Positions 28,771-38,500 of a stretch of 64,000 nt of DNA are shown piece after piece (position 1 is the stretch's first letter; each line of letters begins with the position of its first letter). The DNA is from Prauserella cavernicola (lineage in GTDB: Bacteria; Actinomycetota; Actinomycetes; Mycobacteriales; Pseudonocardiaceae), in contig NZ_JAENJH010000009.1 in NCBI RefSeq assembly GCF_016595675.1, forward strand, positions 1-64,000. Direction: 5' to 3'. Position numbers and translations under genes: made by a program. The notes under the pieces are model-generated. The model was not told the DNA's origin, searched no databases, and saw only the letters and a list, made by a program, of their open reading frames with translations.

Positions 28771-30185
28771 CCGAAGCAGACGGCACCTGGTCCGACGAGT
28801 CGGAGTTCCACTCCCTCGACGCGCACGGCGCCGAGGGAGAGTCCGACGACGGCACCGAGGTCGCCCAGCCCGTGCTGGCCGTCGTCGGCAGGCCGAACGT
28901 CGGCAAGTCCACCCTGGTGAACCGCATCCTGGGGCGCCGGGAGGCCGTCGTGCAGGACGTGCCGGGCGTGACCCGCGACCGCATCGCCTACGACGCGCTG
29001 TGGAACGGCCGCCGGTTCACCGTCGTCGACACCGGCGGCTGGGAGCCCGGCGCCACGGGGCTGCAGGGCTCCGTGGCGGCGCAGGCCGAGCTGGCGATGT
29101 CCACTTCGGACGCCGTGCTGCTGGTCGTCGACGCCTCGGTGGGCGCGACGGCCACGGACGAGGCCGTCGCGAAGGTGCTGCGCCGCTCCAAGCGGCCCGT
29201 GCTGCTGGCCGCCAACAAGGTCGACGACGAGCGGTTGCTGGCCGAGACGGCGTCGCTGTGGTCGCTCGGCCTCGGCGAGCCGCACCCGGTGAGCGCGCTG
29301 CACGGCCGCAGCTCCGGCGACCTGCTCGACGAGATCGTCGGCTCGCTGCCGGAGGCCCCGAGGGACGCCGACCGGCTCGGTGGCGGACCGCGCCGCGTCG
29401 CGCTGGTCGGCAAGCCCAACGTCGGCAAGTCGAGCCTGCTCAACAAGCTCACCGGCGAGGAGCGGGCGGTGGTGGACTCGGTCGCGGGCACCACGGTCGA
29501 CCCGGTCGACTCGCTGGTGGAGCTCGACGGCCAGGCGTGGCGTTTCGTCGACACCGCGGGCCTGCGCAAGCGTGTGCAGACCGCGAGCGGCACGGAGTAC
29601 TACGCCTCGCTGCGCACCCGCACCGCGATCGACGCCGCCGAGGTGGTGATCGTGCTGCTCGACGCCAGTGAGCCGATCTCGGAGCAGGACCTGCGGGTGG
29701 TGACGCTCGTCGCCGAGGCGGGCCGCGCCCTCGTGCTGGCGTTCAACAAGTGGGACCTCGTGGACGAGGACCGGCGGTACCAGCTGGAGCGGGAGCTCGA
29801 CCGCGGCCTGGTGCGCGTGCCGTGGGCAGAGAAGGTCAACGTCTCCGCGCTCACCGGCCGTGCGGTGCGCAAGATGGCGCCCGCGCTGCGCACCGCGCTG
29901 TCGTCGTGGGACCAGCGCGTGCCGACGGGGCAGCTCAACGGCTGGCTCTCCGACCTCGTCGCGGCCACTCCGCCGCCGGTGCGCGGCGGCAAGCAGCCCA
30001 AGGTGCTCTTCGCGACGCAGGCCGGTATCCGGCCCCCGACTCTCGTGTTGTTCACCACAGGTTTTCTCGAGGCGGGCTACCGGCGCTTCGTCGAGCGCAA
30101 GTTCCGGGAACGCTTCGGCTTCCAGGGAACTCCCGTGCGGATCAACGTCCGCGTGCGCGAGAAGAAGCCGAGGAAGGCACGCTGA
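28767..30185 (+). CDS. der: GTPase Der (EngA)
   Basis: 472 aa with two tandem GTPase domains. The first P-loop is GRPNVGKST at residue 41, the second GKPNVGKSS at residue 215; each is followed by a G3 DTxG motif (DTGGW, DTAGL) and an N/T-K-x-D-type G4 (NKVDD, NKWDL). A KH-like C-terminal domain ends in a basic tail (KKPRKAR). It is needed for 50S subunit assembly. Confidence 0.95.
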   Translation: MTEADGTWSDESEFHSLDAHGAEGESDDGTEVAQPVLAVVGRPNVGKSTLVNRILGRREAVVQDVPGVTRDRIAYDALWNGRRFTVVDTGGWEPGATGLQGSVAAQAELAMSTSDAVLLVVDASVGATATDEAVAKVLRRSKRPVLLAANKVDDERLLAETASLWSLGLGEPHPVSALHGRSSGDLLDEIVGSLPEAPRDADRLGGGPRRVALVGKPNVGKSSLLNKLTGEERAVVDSVAGTTVDPVDSLVELDGQAWRFVDTAGLRKRVQTASGTEYYASLRTRTAIDAAEVVIVLLDASEPISEQDLRVVTLVAEAGRALVLAFNKWDLVDEDRRYQLERELDRGLVRVPWAEKVNVSALTGRAVRKMAPALRTALSSWDQRVPTGQLNGWLSDLVAATPPPVRGGKQPKVLFATQAGIRPPTLVLFTTGFLEAGYRRFVERKFRERFGFQGTPVRINVRVREKKPRKAR

Positions 30186-30200
30186 CGAGCGGTCCCCGGC

Positions 30201-30228
30201 GTGACCGGCGGGCGGCGCGGCCGGTCAC
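30201..30228 (+). terminator. Hairpin after der
   Basis: GTGACCGGC and GCCGGTCAC form a perfect 9-bp stem with a 10-nt GC-rich loop, 15 bp after the der stop. There is no T-tract, as is common in this window, so it is called from stem and position only. Confidence 0.55.
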
Positions 30229-30300
30229 TCCGGGTATTGTGGACGGCCGTTGAACGGGCGCCTCATCCGGAGCCGGCCCGCACGAGCCGTGTGAGGCGTT

Positions 30301-33300
30301 GTGACACTCGCGATCGACACCGTCCCTGACCAGTCGCTGCCCGCCGATCCGGGCCGCGCGCTCTTCCTGACGGAGCCGGTGCGGGGCGAGCGGACCCTGC
30401 TGGACGTGCTCGGCGAGACGGCGGCGCGGCACCCCGGGGCCCCCGCGATCGACGACGGCACGGTCACGCTCAGCTATCGCACGCTCGCCGCCGAGATCGA
30501 GGTCGTGCGCGGCAAGCTCACCGCCGCCGGGATCGGCAGGGGCGATCGGGTCGGTGTCCGGATCTCCTCGGGTACCGCCGAGCTCTACGTCGCGATCCTC
30601 GGGGTGCTCTCGGTGGGCGCGGCCTACGTCCCCGTCGATGCCGACGACCCCGACGAGCGCGCCGAGCTGGTGTTCGCCGAGGCAGGAGTGTGCGCGGCCC
30701 TCGGCGACGGCGGAGCGCTCACCCCGCTCGACGCCCCGCACGGCGACCAGGGCGCTCCGAGGCCGTCGGACGACGCCTGGATCATCTTCACCTCCGGCTC
30801 CACCGGCAAGCCCAAGGGTGTGGCCGTCTCGCACGCCTCGGCCACGGCGTTCGTCGACGCCGAGGCCCGGCTGTTCCTCACCGAGGAGCCGATCGGCCCC
30901 GGCGACCGGGTGCTCGCGGGGCTGTCCGTGGCCTTCGACGCCTCGTGCGAGGAGATGTGGCTCGCGTGGCGCTACGGCGCCTGCCTGGTCCCGGCCCCGC
31001 GCGCGCTCGTGCGCACCGGCGTGGACCTGGGCCCGTGGCTCGTGGCCCAGCGCATCACCGTCGTGTCCACCGTGCCGACGCTGGCCGCGCTGTGGCCCGC
31101 CGACGCGCTCGAAGACGTCCGGCTGCTGATCTTCGGCGGCGAGGCGTGCCCTCCCGAGCTGGCCGAGCGCGTGGCCGTCGAGGGTCGCGAGGTGTGGAAC
31201 ACCTACGGCCCCACCGAGGCCACCGTCGTCGCGTGCGGAGCCCAGCTGACCGGTGAGGGCCCTGTCCGCATCGGGCTGCCGCTGGCCGGCTGGCAGCTCG
31301 CCGTCGTGGACGACGACGGCGAGCCGGTGCCGATGGGCGGCACCGGTGAGCTCGTCATCGGCGGCGTGGGCCTGGCCCGTTACCTGGACCCCGCCAAGGA
31401 CGCGGAGAAGTTCGCACCGCTGCCCTCGCTCGGCTGGGAGCGCGCCTACCGCAGCGGCGACCTCGTGCGCGCCGAGCCGGAGGGACTGCTGTTCCTCGGC
31501 AGGGCCGACGAGCAGATCAAGCTCGGCGGCAGGCGCATCGAGCTCGGCGAGGTGGACGCGGCGCTGCAGGCCCTGCCCTGCATCGCGGGCGGCGCGGCGG
31601 CGATCCGCACCACCAAGGCGGGCAACCAGATCCTCGTCGGCTACGTCGCGCCACAGACGGACGCGGAGTTCGACCGCGACGCGGCCGTGGCCAGGCTGCG
31701 CGAGCAGCTGCCCGCCGCGCTCGTGCCGTTGCTCGCCGTGGTCCCCGACCTGCCGACCCGCACGTCCGGCAAGGTCGACCGCGCGGCGCTGCCGTGGCCA
31801 CTGTCCACGGCGGACGAGGCCGTGGACGTGCTGTCGCCGACGGAGGCGTGGCTCGCCGAGATGTGGGGCGAGATCCTCGGCGTCCCGGTGACCGATCCCG
31901 GCGCCGATTTCTTCCGGCACGGCGGAGGCAGCCTCACCGCGGCCCAGTTCGTGTCGCGCATCCGCACGCGCCACCCCACCGTGTCGGTGACCGACGTCTA
32001 CCGGCAGCCGCGCCTCGGCGAGCTCGCCGCGACACTCGACGCGCTCGACGACACCGAGACCAGCCGCAGGGAGGTCACGCCGACCCGTCGCAAGACAGGC
32101 CTGGTGCAGGCGCTGCTGCTGGTGCCGCTGCTGACGCTGCCCGGTCTGCGCTGGAGCACCATGGCCGCGGCCGCGTCCACCCTGCTCGCGCAGTGGGGTG
32201 GCGTCGCCTGGGCGCCGACCGTGCCCTGGTGGCTGCTGGGCGCGGCCTGGCTCGTGCTGTTCAGTCCCGCTGGCCGCATCGCCATCGCGGCGGGCGGCGC
32301 ACGGCTGTTGCTGCGCGACCTCACTCCGGGCTCCCATCCCCGCGGCGGCAGGGTGCACCTGCGCCTGTGGACCGCCCAGCGGCTCGCCGAGCTCAGCGGG
32401 GCCAGCACCGTGGCGGGCGCGTCGTGGATGACGCACTACGCGCGGGCGCTCGGGGCCAAGGTGGGCAAGGACGTGGACCTGCACGCGCCGCCGCCGGTCA
32501 CCGGGCTGCTCAAGCTCGGCAGGGGCGCGGCCGTGGAACCCGAGACCGACCTCTCCGGGTACTGGGTCGACGGCGACGTCGTGCACATCGGCAAGATCCG
32601 GGTCGGGGCGGGAGCCCGCGTCGGCGCGCGCAGCACGCTGCTGCCTGGCGCCCGAGTCGGCAAGAACGCCGAGATCGCGGCGGGCTCGACCGTGCTCGGC
32701 GTGGTGCCCTCGGGCCAGCGCTGGGCGGGCTCGCCCGCGCGCCGCGACGGCAAGGCGGGCGGACAGTGGCCGTCGGACTCCCCGGCGCGCTCGCGCCGGT
32801 GGGCCACGGCCTACGGCGTCACGTCGGTGCTGCTCGGCCTGCTCCCGGCGATCGCCGCGATCCCCGCGCTCGTGCTGCTCGGTGCCGCCGTCGCCGACGC
32901 GGCCGGACCGGGTGCGGCACTCGGAGCTGCGCTGGTGAGCGTCCCGCTGGCCACCGTGATCTACGTCGGGACCTACGCACTGCTCGTGCTGGGCGGGGTG
33001 CGCGCGCTGGGCATCGGCCTGCGTGAGGGCTACCACCCCGTGCACAGCAGGGGAGCGTGGCAGGTGTGGGCCACCGAGCGGCTGATGGACTCGGCCAGGG
33101 TGGTGCTCTTCCCGCTCTACGCCAGCCTGTTCACGCCCGTGTGGCTGCGGCTGCTCGGCGCGAGGGTGGGCCGCGGCGTCGAGGCCTCCACCGTGCTCGC
33201 GCTGCCCAAGATGACCAAGATCGACAGCGGCGCCTTCCTCGCCGACGACACCATGGTGGCCACCTACGAACTGGGCCACGGCTGGTTGCACGTCGCTCCG

Positions 33301-34176
33301 GCGCGCATCGGCAAGCAGGCGTTCCTCGGCAACTCCGGGATGACGGCCGCGGGCCGGTCGGTGCCCAAGCGCGGGCTGGTCGGGGTGCTGTCGTCGACGC
33401 CGGCGAAGGCGAAGAAGGGCTCGTCCTGGCTGGGGATGCCGCCGATGCCGCTGCGCCGCTCGGTGGAGGACGCCGACACCAGCAGGACGTTCGACCCGCC
33501 GCGACGGCTGCGGCTCGCCAGGGCGGCCGTGGAGCTGTGCCGCATCGTGCCGGTGATGTGCGGTGTCGCGCTCGCCGTGCTGGTCGCCGCCGCGTTCATC
33601 GCGCTGATCTCGGCACTGGGCGTCGTCGTGGCCGCGCTGGTCTCCGGCGCGGTGCTGTTCACCGCGGGCGTGCTCGCCGCGGCGCTCGCCACGGCCGCGA
33701 AGTGGTCGCTGGCGGGCAGTTTCCGGGCCACCGAACGTCCACTGTGGAGCTCGTTCGTGTGGCGGGCCGAGCTGGCCGACACCTTCGTGGAGACGCTGGC
33801 CGTGCCGTGGTTCGTCGACTCCGTCACCGGCACCCCGCTGCTGCCCGCCTGGCTGCGGACCATGGGCGCGCGCATCGGCAGGGGCGTGTGGCTGGAGACC
33901 TACTGGCTGCCCGAGTCGGATCTGGTGCGGATCGGGGACGGAGCCACGGTGAACCGGGGCTGTGTGGTGCAGACCCACCTGTTCCATGATCGGATCATGA
34001 GCATGGACACCGTGGTGATCGACGACGGCGCGACACTCGGCCCGCACGGCATCGTGCTGCCGGGGGCCAGCATCGGCGCCCGCACGACCATCGGCCCCGG
34101 CTCGCTGGTGACCAGGGGCGACGAGGTTCCCGCCGACACGCGGTGGCTGGGCAACGCCATCGCGACCTGGCAGTGA
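30301..34176 (+). CDS. Pls-like membrane NRPS (A-T-TM-tandem C-terminal domains), epsilon-poly-amino-acid synthetase family
   Basis: 1291 aa. An adenylation domain (~30-500) shows IIFTSGSTGKPKG at residue ~161, NTYGPTEATV at ~300, YRSGDLV at ~383 and the catalytic Lys491 in SGKVDR. A carrier domain follows with the pantetheine serine 544 in DFFRHGGGSL. The rest has about six transmembrane helices in three pairs (near 600-660, 835-900, 1080-1130), separating three related domains, of which the first and last show hexapeptide left-handed beta-helix turns (VRIGDGATVNRGCVV). No condensation or thioesterase domain is present. This is the architecture of epsilon-poly-L-lysine synthetase (Pls), which links lysines through the side-chain amine without a template. 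The pocket residues read by eye (D213 A214 E217 S256 I277 G279 T301 V309 V310 K491) suggest a basic amino acid. It overlaps the downstream M1 peptidase by 4 bp. The actual product is not known. Confidence 0.88.
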   Translation: MTLAIDTVPDQSLPADPGRALFLTEPVRGERTLLDVLGETAARHPGAPAIDDGTVTLSYRTLAAEIEVVRGKLTAAGIGRGDRVGVRISSGTAELYVAILGVLSVGAAYVPVDADDPDERAELVFAEAGVCAALGDGGALTPLDAPHGDQGAPRPSDDAWIIFTSGSTGKPKGVAVSHASATAFVDAEARLFLTEEPIGPGDRVLAGLSVAFDASCEEMWLAWRYGACLVPAPRALVRTGVDLGPWLVAQRITVVSTVPTLAALWPADALEDVRLLIFGGEACPPELAERVAVEGREVWNTYGPTEATVVACGAQLTGEGPVRIGLPLAGWQLAVVDDDGEPVPMGGTGELVIGGVGLARYLDPAKDAEKFAPLPSLGWERAYRSGDLVRAEPEGLLFLGRADEQIKLGGRRIELGEVDAALQALPCIAGGAAAIRTTKAGNQILVGYVAPQTDAEFDRDAAVARLREQLPAALVPLLAVVPDLPTRTSGKVDRAALPWPLSTADEAVDVLSPTEAWLAEMWGEILGVPVTDPGADFFRHGGGSLTAAQFVSRIRTRHPTVSVTDVYRQPRLGELAATLDALDDTETSRREVTPTRRKTGLVQALLLVPLLTLPGLRWSTMAAAASTLLAQWGGVAWAPTVPWWLLGAAWLVLFSPAGRIAIAAGGARLLLRDLTPGSHPRGGRVHLRLWTAQRLAELSGASTVAGASWMTHYARALGAKVGKDVDLHAPPPVTGLLKLGRGAAVEPETDLSGYWVDGDVVHIGKIRVGAGARVGARSTLLPGARVGKNAEIAAGSTVLGVVPSGQRWAGSPARRDGKAGGQWPSDSPARSRRWATAYGVTSVLLGLLPAIAAIPALVLLGAAVADAAGPGAALGAALVSVPLATVIYVGTYALLVLGGVRALGIGLREGYHPVHSRGAWQVWATERLMDSARVVLFPLYASLFTPVWLRLLGARVGRGVEASTVLALPKMTKIDSGAFLADDTMVATYELGHGWLHVAPARIGKQAFLGNSGMTAAGRSVPKRGLVGVLSSTPAKAKKGSSWLGMPPMPLRRSVEDADTSRTFDPPRRLRLARAAVELCRIVPVMCGVALAVLVAAAFIALISALGVVVAALVSGAVLFTAGVLAAALATAAKWSLAGSFRATERPLWSSFVWRAELADTFVETLAVPWFVDSVTGTPLLPAWLRTMGARIGRGVWLETYWLPESDLVRIGDGATVNRGCVVQTHLFHDRIMSMDTVVIDDGATLGPHGIVLPGASIGARTTIGPGSLVTRGDEVPADTRWLGNAIATWQ

Positions 34177-35486
34177 GGGCAGTCCCGTCGCCCGGCGCCA
34201 CGACGTCGGGCGACTCCTACCTGCCCGCGCACGGCAACGGCGGCTACCGGGTGGGCCACTACGACCTCGAGCTGGACTACCGGCTCGTGTCGAACCGCCT
34301 CGCCGCCAAGGCCCGCATCAGCGCCGTGGCCACCCAGGCACTGTCCCGGTTCAGCCTCGACCTCGCCGACTTCAAGGTCAGCAGGGTGCTCGTGGACGGC
34401 CGCGCCGCGCGCTACGTCCGGCGAGGGCACAAGCTCACCGTCACCCCGGCGCGCTCGATCGCCGAGGGCTTCGAGTTCACCGTCGAGGTGCGCTACTCGG
34501 GCAACCCGAAGCCGCTGCGCTCACCGCAGTGGGGCGACCTCGGCTGGGACGAGCTGACCGACGGCGCGCTCGTCGCGGCCCAGCCCTTCGGTGCGCCGTC
34601 GTGGTTCCCGTGTGACGACCACCCCGCCGCCAAGGCCACCTACCGCGTCAGCGTGGCCACGTCGTCGCCGTACACGGTGCTCGTGACGGGCTCGCCGGTG
34701 TCGCGCAAGCGCGGCGCCAGCACCACCACGTGGGTGTACGAGCAGCGCGTGCCGACGGCCACGTACCTGATGAGCGTGCAGATCGGCCGCTACGTCGAGT
34801 TCGCGCCGGGGGAGAGGCAGCGCGTCGCGGTGCCCGTGGAGCTCAGGGCGCGCGCGGAGGCCGACTTCGCGGTGCAGCCGCGCATGGTCAGGGTGCTCGA
34901 GGACCTCTTCGGGCCCTACCCGTTCGCCGAGTACGTCGTGGTGGTCACCGGCGACGAGCTCGACGATCCCGTCGAGGCGCAGGGAATGGCCGTGTTCGGT
35001 GCCAACCACGTCGACGGCGTCGGAACGCACGAGCGGCTGGTGGTGCACGAGCTGGCGCACCAGTGGTTCGGCAACAGCCTCACGGTGGCCGACTGGCGCC
35101 ACATCTGGCTCAACGAGGGCTTCGCGACCTACGCGGAGTGGCTGTGGTCGGAGGCCTCCGGCGGAGCACCGGCGAGCAGGCACGCCAGGGACTGGCACCG
35201 CGTCGTCGCGGCTGCTCCCGCTGATCTCAGCGTCGCCGACCCCGGTGTGCGCAGGATGTTCGACCAGCGCGTCTACAAACGGGGTGCGCTCACTCTGCAC
35301 GCGTTGCGCACCGAGCTCGGCGACCGCGCGTTCTTCGCGCTCGTCAGGGACTGGACGGACACGTACCGGCACGGCACGGTCACCACCGAGGCGTTCACGG
35401 CGCTGGCCGCCCGGCACGCGGGCCGCTCGCTCGACGGCTTCTTCGCGTCGTGGCTGACGGGCACCGCGCTGCCCGCGCTGCGCTAG
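34173..35486 (+). CDS. M1-family zinc metallopeptidase coupled to the Pls-like synthetase
   Basis: 437 aa. The zinc site HELAHQW gives His292, Glu293 and His296, with the third ligand Glu315 in WLNEGFA, i.e. HEXXH-X18-E of family M1. The N-terminal beta-domain is present, but the C-terminal ARM-like domain of full-size aminopeptidase N is missing. The GXMEN motif that anchors the substrate N-terminus is replaced by QGMAVFG. No signal peptide is visible. The GTG start overlaps the synthetase stop (GTGA). From memory, the epsilon-poly-lysine degrading enzyme of Streptomyces albulus is also an M1-type zinc aminopeptidase, so this gene may trim or protect against the polymer; that is an inference. 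Its stop overlaps the convergent tetR stop. Confidence 0.9.
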   Translation: MRAVPSPGATTSGDSYLPAHGNGGYRVGHYDLELDYRLVSNRLAAKARISAVATQALSRFSLDLADFKVSRVLVDGRAARYVRRGHKLTVTPARSIAEGFEFTVEVRYSGNPKPLRSPQWGDLGWDELTDGALVAAQPFGAPSWFPCDDHPAAKATYRVSVATSSPYTVLVTGSPVSRKRGASTTTWVYEQRVPTATYLMSVQIGRYVEFAPGERQRVAVPVELRARAEADFAVQPRMVRVLEDLFGPYPFAEYVVVVTGDELDDPVEAQGMAVFGANHVDGVGTHERLVVHELAHQWFGNSLTVADWRHIWLNEGFATYAEWLWSEASGGAPASRHARDWHRVVAAAPADLSVADPGVRRMFDQRVYKRGALTLHALRTELGDRAFFALVRDWTDTYRHGTVTTEAFTALAARHAGRSLDGFFASWLTGTALPALR

Positions 35487-36103
35487 GGGCCGGTGAGGAT
35501 CGCCGTGGCGATGCGGACGATCTCGGCGATCACGTCGTCGATCGGGATCTGGTACGCGCCCAGCGCCCAGTGGTACACGAGCTCGTTGACGGCACCGATG
35601 AGCGCGACCGCGCTCAGGTGGAAGTCCCGCGGCACGGCCTCCCCGCGCGCGACCGCGCGGCGCGCCTCGACGACGAGGAACGTCACCCACCGCTCGCGCC
35701 ACGCGAGCCGGTGGCGCTCCACGGCGTCGCTGACCCCCACGATCTCCACATAGGACAGCCGCGCCCAGCGCGGATCTTGCGCCGTCGTGGTGAGGTAGGC
35801 CCGCACGGCGAGCTCGATCCGCGCGGCCAGCGCCTCGTTCTCCGCCGAGGCGAACGCGTCGGTGACCGCCCGCATCGCGCGCTCCAGCACGCGATTGTGC
35901 AGAGTTGTCAGCAGATCCTCGCGTCCGGTGAACTCCTCGTAGAAGTTGCGGGTGGACACTCCGGCCGCCGAGCACAGCCGCTCGATCGACGTGGCGACGT
36001 AGCCCTCGGTGCCGAACAGTTCCAGCCCGGCGTCCATCAGTCGCTCTCTGCGCTCTGCTCTGCGATCGGCCGCCGTCCGGCCACCGTAGACGCGATCGGC
36101 CAT
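35483..36103 (-). CDS. TetR-family transcriptional regulator
   Basis: 206 aa. The N-terminal helix-turn-helix is RRERLMDAGLELFGTEGYVATSIERLCSAAGVSTRNFYEEF in outline (residues ~18-60). The C-terminal ligand domain is not family-specific to the eye. It is convergent with the M1 gene (3-bp stop overlap) and lies 9 bp downstream of the ROK gene on the same strand, so it could be the second gene of a ROK-tetR operon. Target unknown. Confidence 0.9.
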   Translation of the reverse strand: MADRVYGGRTAADRRAERRERLMDAGLELFGTEGYVATSIERLCSAAGVSTRNFYEEFTGREDLLTTLHNRVLERAMRAVTDAFASAENEALAARIELAVRAYLTTTAQDPRWARLSYVEIVGVSDAVERHRLAWRERWVTFLVVEARRAVARGEAVPRDFHLSAVALIGAVNELVYHWALGAYQIPIDDVIAEIVRIATAILTGP

Positions 36104-36112
36104 TCGTTCAGG

Positions 36113-37444
36113 CTAGAGCAGCGGAGTCCGCAATGGGACGTCCACGAGTTCCGGTGCGCCAGCCGGAGATCCCGCCACGACCCAGTGAGCCAGTCGCTCC
36201 GGCGCGAAGAGCTCGTCGATGACCATGAACGCCGCGCCGACGACGCCCGCGGTGTCACTGAGCGAAGAACGAGCGATCCGCAGCTCGCGCGTGGCCAACG
36301 GCAGCGAACGCCGGTACACGGACTCGCGCACGGCGGCCAGCAACAGATCACCGGCGTCGGCCACTCCGCCGCCGATGATGACGAGTGCGGGATTGTAAAA
36401 ACTCACGAGCGTCGCGAGCAGGCTGCCGATCAGTCTGCCCGCCCGCGTGAGCAGTTCCACCGACACGCGGTCGCCGCTCTGGGCGGCGCGTGAGATGTCG
36501 GCCGCGGTGATGGTGCCGGCGGAGTCGAGGACACCGGCCAGGAACTCGCTGCGGCCTTCCTTCGCCGCGTCGAGCCCGTCGCGCGCCAGCGCCGCGCCGC
36601 CCGCGTAGGCCTCGAGACAGCCGGTGTTGCCGCAGCGGCACACGACGGTCGCCTCGTCGGCCACAGCGGCGTGGCCGATGTCGCCGGCGCAGCCCTGGCT
36701 GCCCCGGTGCAGCCGTCCGCCGGACACGAGGCCCGCGCCGATGCCGGTGCCGATCTTGACGTAGAGGATGTCGCTCTGGCCCTTGGCCGTTCCGGCGCGC
36801 AGCTCGCCGAGCGCCATCGTGTTGACCTCGTTGTCGACCCACACCGGCGCGCCGAAGCGGGCGGTGAGCCGGTCGCGCACGGGGTGGCCGTCCCAGCCGG
36901 GCATGATCGGCGGCGCGCTGGGCCGTCCAGTCGCGAACTCGACGGGACCGGGCAGTCCGATCCCGATGCCCCACACGGCCACGTCGCCGTGCTCGGCGCG
37001 CACGTCGTCGAGCAGGGTGTCGAACAGTGCCTCCACCCGGTCGAGCACGGGTTCGGGGCCGAGTGCGATGTCGGTGGGTTCCTCGCGTTCCGCGAGCACG
37101 GTTCCGGCGAGGTCGGTGACGCCCGCGGCGATGCTGGTGGCGCCCAGCTCCGCGGCGAGCACGACGCCAGCCGTGGCACGGAACCGCAGTTCCCTGGGCG
37201 CGCGGCCGCCGCTGGAGGGACCGAGGGCGCCCTCCTCCATGAGTCCGCATTCGGTGAGCTGGTTGACGCGCTGGGTCACGACCGTGCGGCCGAGCCCGGA
37301 ATGCCTGCCGATCTCGGGCCGGGTCCTGGCCGCGCCGGAACGGACGAGATCGAGCACCGTGGTGAGGCTGTCGACGTGCTCAGGGGTCAGTGCGCCCTGG
37401 TTGCGTGGTGTCTTCGGCTCCTGCACGCGAACATCTTCCACCAC
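36113..37444 (-). CDS. ROK-family transcriptional regulator/sugar kinase homologue
   Basis: 443 aa from the first of two adjacent GTG codons; the start could be a few codons later. An N-terminal winged helix (residues ~20-75, GRHSGLGRTVVTQRVNQL) is followed by an ASKHA kinase-like domain with GIGIGLPGPVE and the ROK zinc motif CRCGNTGCLE. Such NagC/XylR-type proteins usually repress sugar catabolism genes and respond to a sugar or sugar phosphate. No sugar operon is adjacent, so the ligand is unknown. Confidence 0.9.
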   Translation of the reverse strand: MVEDVRVQEPKTPRNQGALTPEHVDSLTTVLDLVRSGAARTRPEIGRHSGLGRTVVTQRVNQLTECGLMEEGALGPSSGGRAPRELRFRATAGVVLAAELGATSIAAGVTDLAGTVLAEREEPTDIALGPEPVLDRVEALFDTLLDDVRAEHGDVAVWGIGIGLPGPVEFATGRPSAPPIMPGWDGHPVRDRLTARFGAPVWVDNEVNTMALGELRAGTAKGQSDILYVKIGTGIGAGLVSGGRLHRGSQGCAGDIGHAAVADEATVVCRCGNTGCLEAYAGGAALARDGLDAAKEGRSEFLAGVLDSAGTITAADISRAAQSGDRVSVELLTRAGRLIGSLLATLVSFYNPALVIIGGGVADAGDLLLAAVRESVYRRSLPLATRELRIARSSLSDTAGVVGAAFMVIDELFAPERLAHWVVAGSPAGAPELVDVPLRTPLL

Positions 37445-37539
37445 GCGAACCCGGCGGGCAGATCGATGTGGTGGGATGGATTCCGGACGGCCATGCGTTG
37501 GTATCCGCTTGAGACAGTCAGTCGTAGTCAGGAGGTCGC

Positions 37540-38457
37540 GTGGTGCCGGATCCGGCCGAGTTGTACGAAGTGGATTCCGATGTCCCGGTGCTGGACAGTG
37601 CGGTACTGCTTTTTCACTTCGACGGCTTCATCGACGCGGGCTCCGCGGGCCGCGCCGTCGCCGACCATCTGGTGGAGGAGCTGGACGGCCCGGTCGTGGC
37701 GCGGTTCGACGTCGACCGGCTGCTGGACTATCGCTCTCGGCGGCCCACGATGACCTACTCCGGTGACCGGTGGTCGGACTTCGAGTCGCCGGAGTTGGGC
37801 GTGCGGTTGTTGCACGACGCCGACGAGACACCCTTCCTCCTGTTCACCGGACCCGAACCGGACCACGAGTGGGAGCGGTTCGCGGCCGCGGTGCGGCATC
37901 TGGTCGAGCGCTGGCAGGTGCGGCTGAGCGTGAACTTCCAGGGCATCCCGATGGGCGTTCCGCACACGCGGCCACTCGGGCTGACGGCGCACGCGACGCG
38001 GCCCGATCTGGTGAGCGCGTTCTCGTCGATGTTCAACGAGGTGCAGATCCCCGGTAGCGCGGCGGCACTGTTGGAGCTGCGGCTCGGTGAGGCAGGCCAC
38101 GACGCGCTCGGGTTCGCCGCGCACGTGCCGCACTATCTGGCGCAGGCGCGGTATCCGGCGTCGGCGCTGACGCTGCTCGACGCGATCGAGCGCGCGACGG
38201 GCCTGAGCCTGCCGTCGGACGCGGTGCGGGAGGCGGCACGGCGCACGGACGCCGAGGTCGACCGGCAGGTGCGGGAGTCCGACGAGGTCGCCGAGGTGGT
38301 GACGGCGCTGGAGCGGCAGTACGACACGTTCACGGCGGCGCGCTCGGAGGACAACCTCCTGGCCGACGACACCCCGATGCCCACGGCCGACGAACTGGCG
38401 AGCCAGTTCGAACGCTTCCTGGCGGAACAGGGAAACAACGACCAGAACGACCAGTAG
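37540..38457 (+). CDS. PAC2-family protein
   Basis: 305 aa. GGAGG lies 5 nt before the GTG. The N-terminal pattern VLLFHFDGFIDAGSAGRAVADHLVEEL and PFLLFTGPEPDHEWERFAAAV match the bacterial PAC2 (proteasome assembly chaperone-like) family. The C-terminus is acidic and Gln/Asn-rich. Actinobacteria have proteasomes, but a role for this branch in assembly is not established. It is divergent from the ROK gene and ends before a clear hairpin. Confidence 0.88.
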   Translation: MVPDPAELYEVDSDVPVLDSAVLLFHFDGFIDAGSAGRAVADHLVEELDGPVVARFDVDRLLDYRSRRPTMTYSGDRWSDFESPELGVRLLHDADETPFLLFTGPEPDHEWERFAAAVRHLVERWQVRLSVNFQGIPMGVPHTRPLGLTAHATRPDLVSAFSSMFNEVQIPGSAAALLELRLGEAGHDALGFAAHVPHYLAQARYPASALTLLDAIERATGLSLPSDAVREAARRTDAEVDRQVRESDEVAEVVTALERQYDTFTAARSEDNLLADDTPMPTADELASQFERFLAEQGNNDQNDQ

Positions 38458-38467
38458 CCATGGACGA

Positions 38468-38500
38468 AGGGCACCTTCGAACGAGAATCGAAGGTGCCCT
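38468..38500 (+). terminator. Hairpin terminator after PAC2 gene
   Basis: AGGGCACCTTCGA and TCGAAGGTGCCCT form a perfect 13-bp stem with a 7-nt loop, starting 11 bp after the stop. No T-tract follows. Its AGGGCACC core also occurs in the long hairpin at 55031-55085, suggesting a repeated element family. Confidence 0.7.

Noticed and set aside
30142-34047. A 1301-codon open frame antisense to the Pls-like gene
   Set aside because: Translation is Arg/His/Gly-rich with no domain; the plus-strand gene has complete A and carrier motifs.
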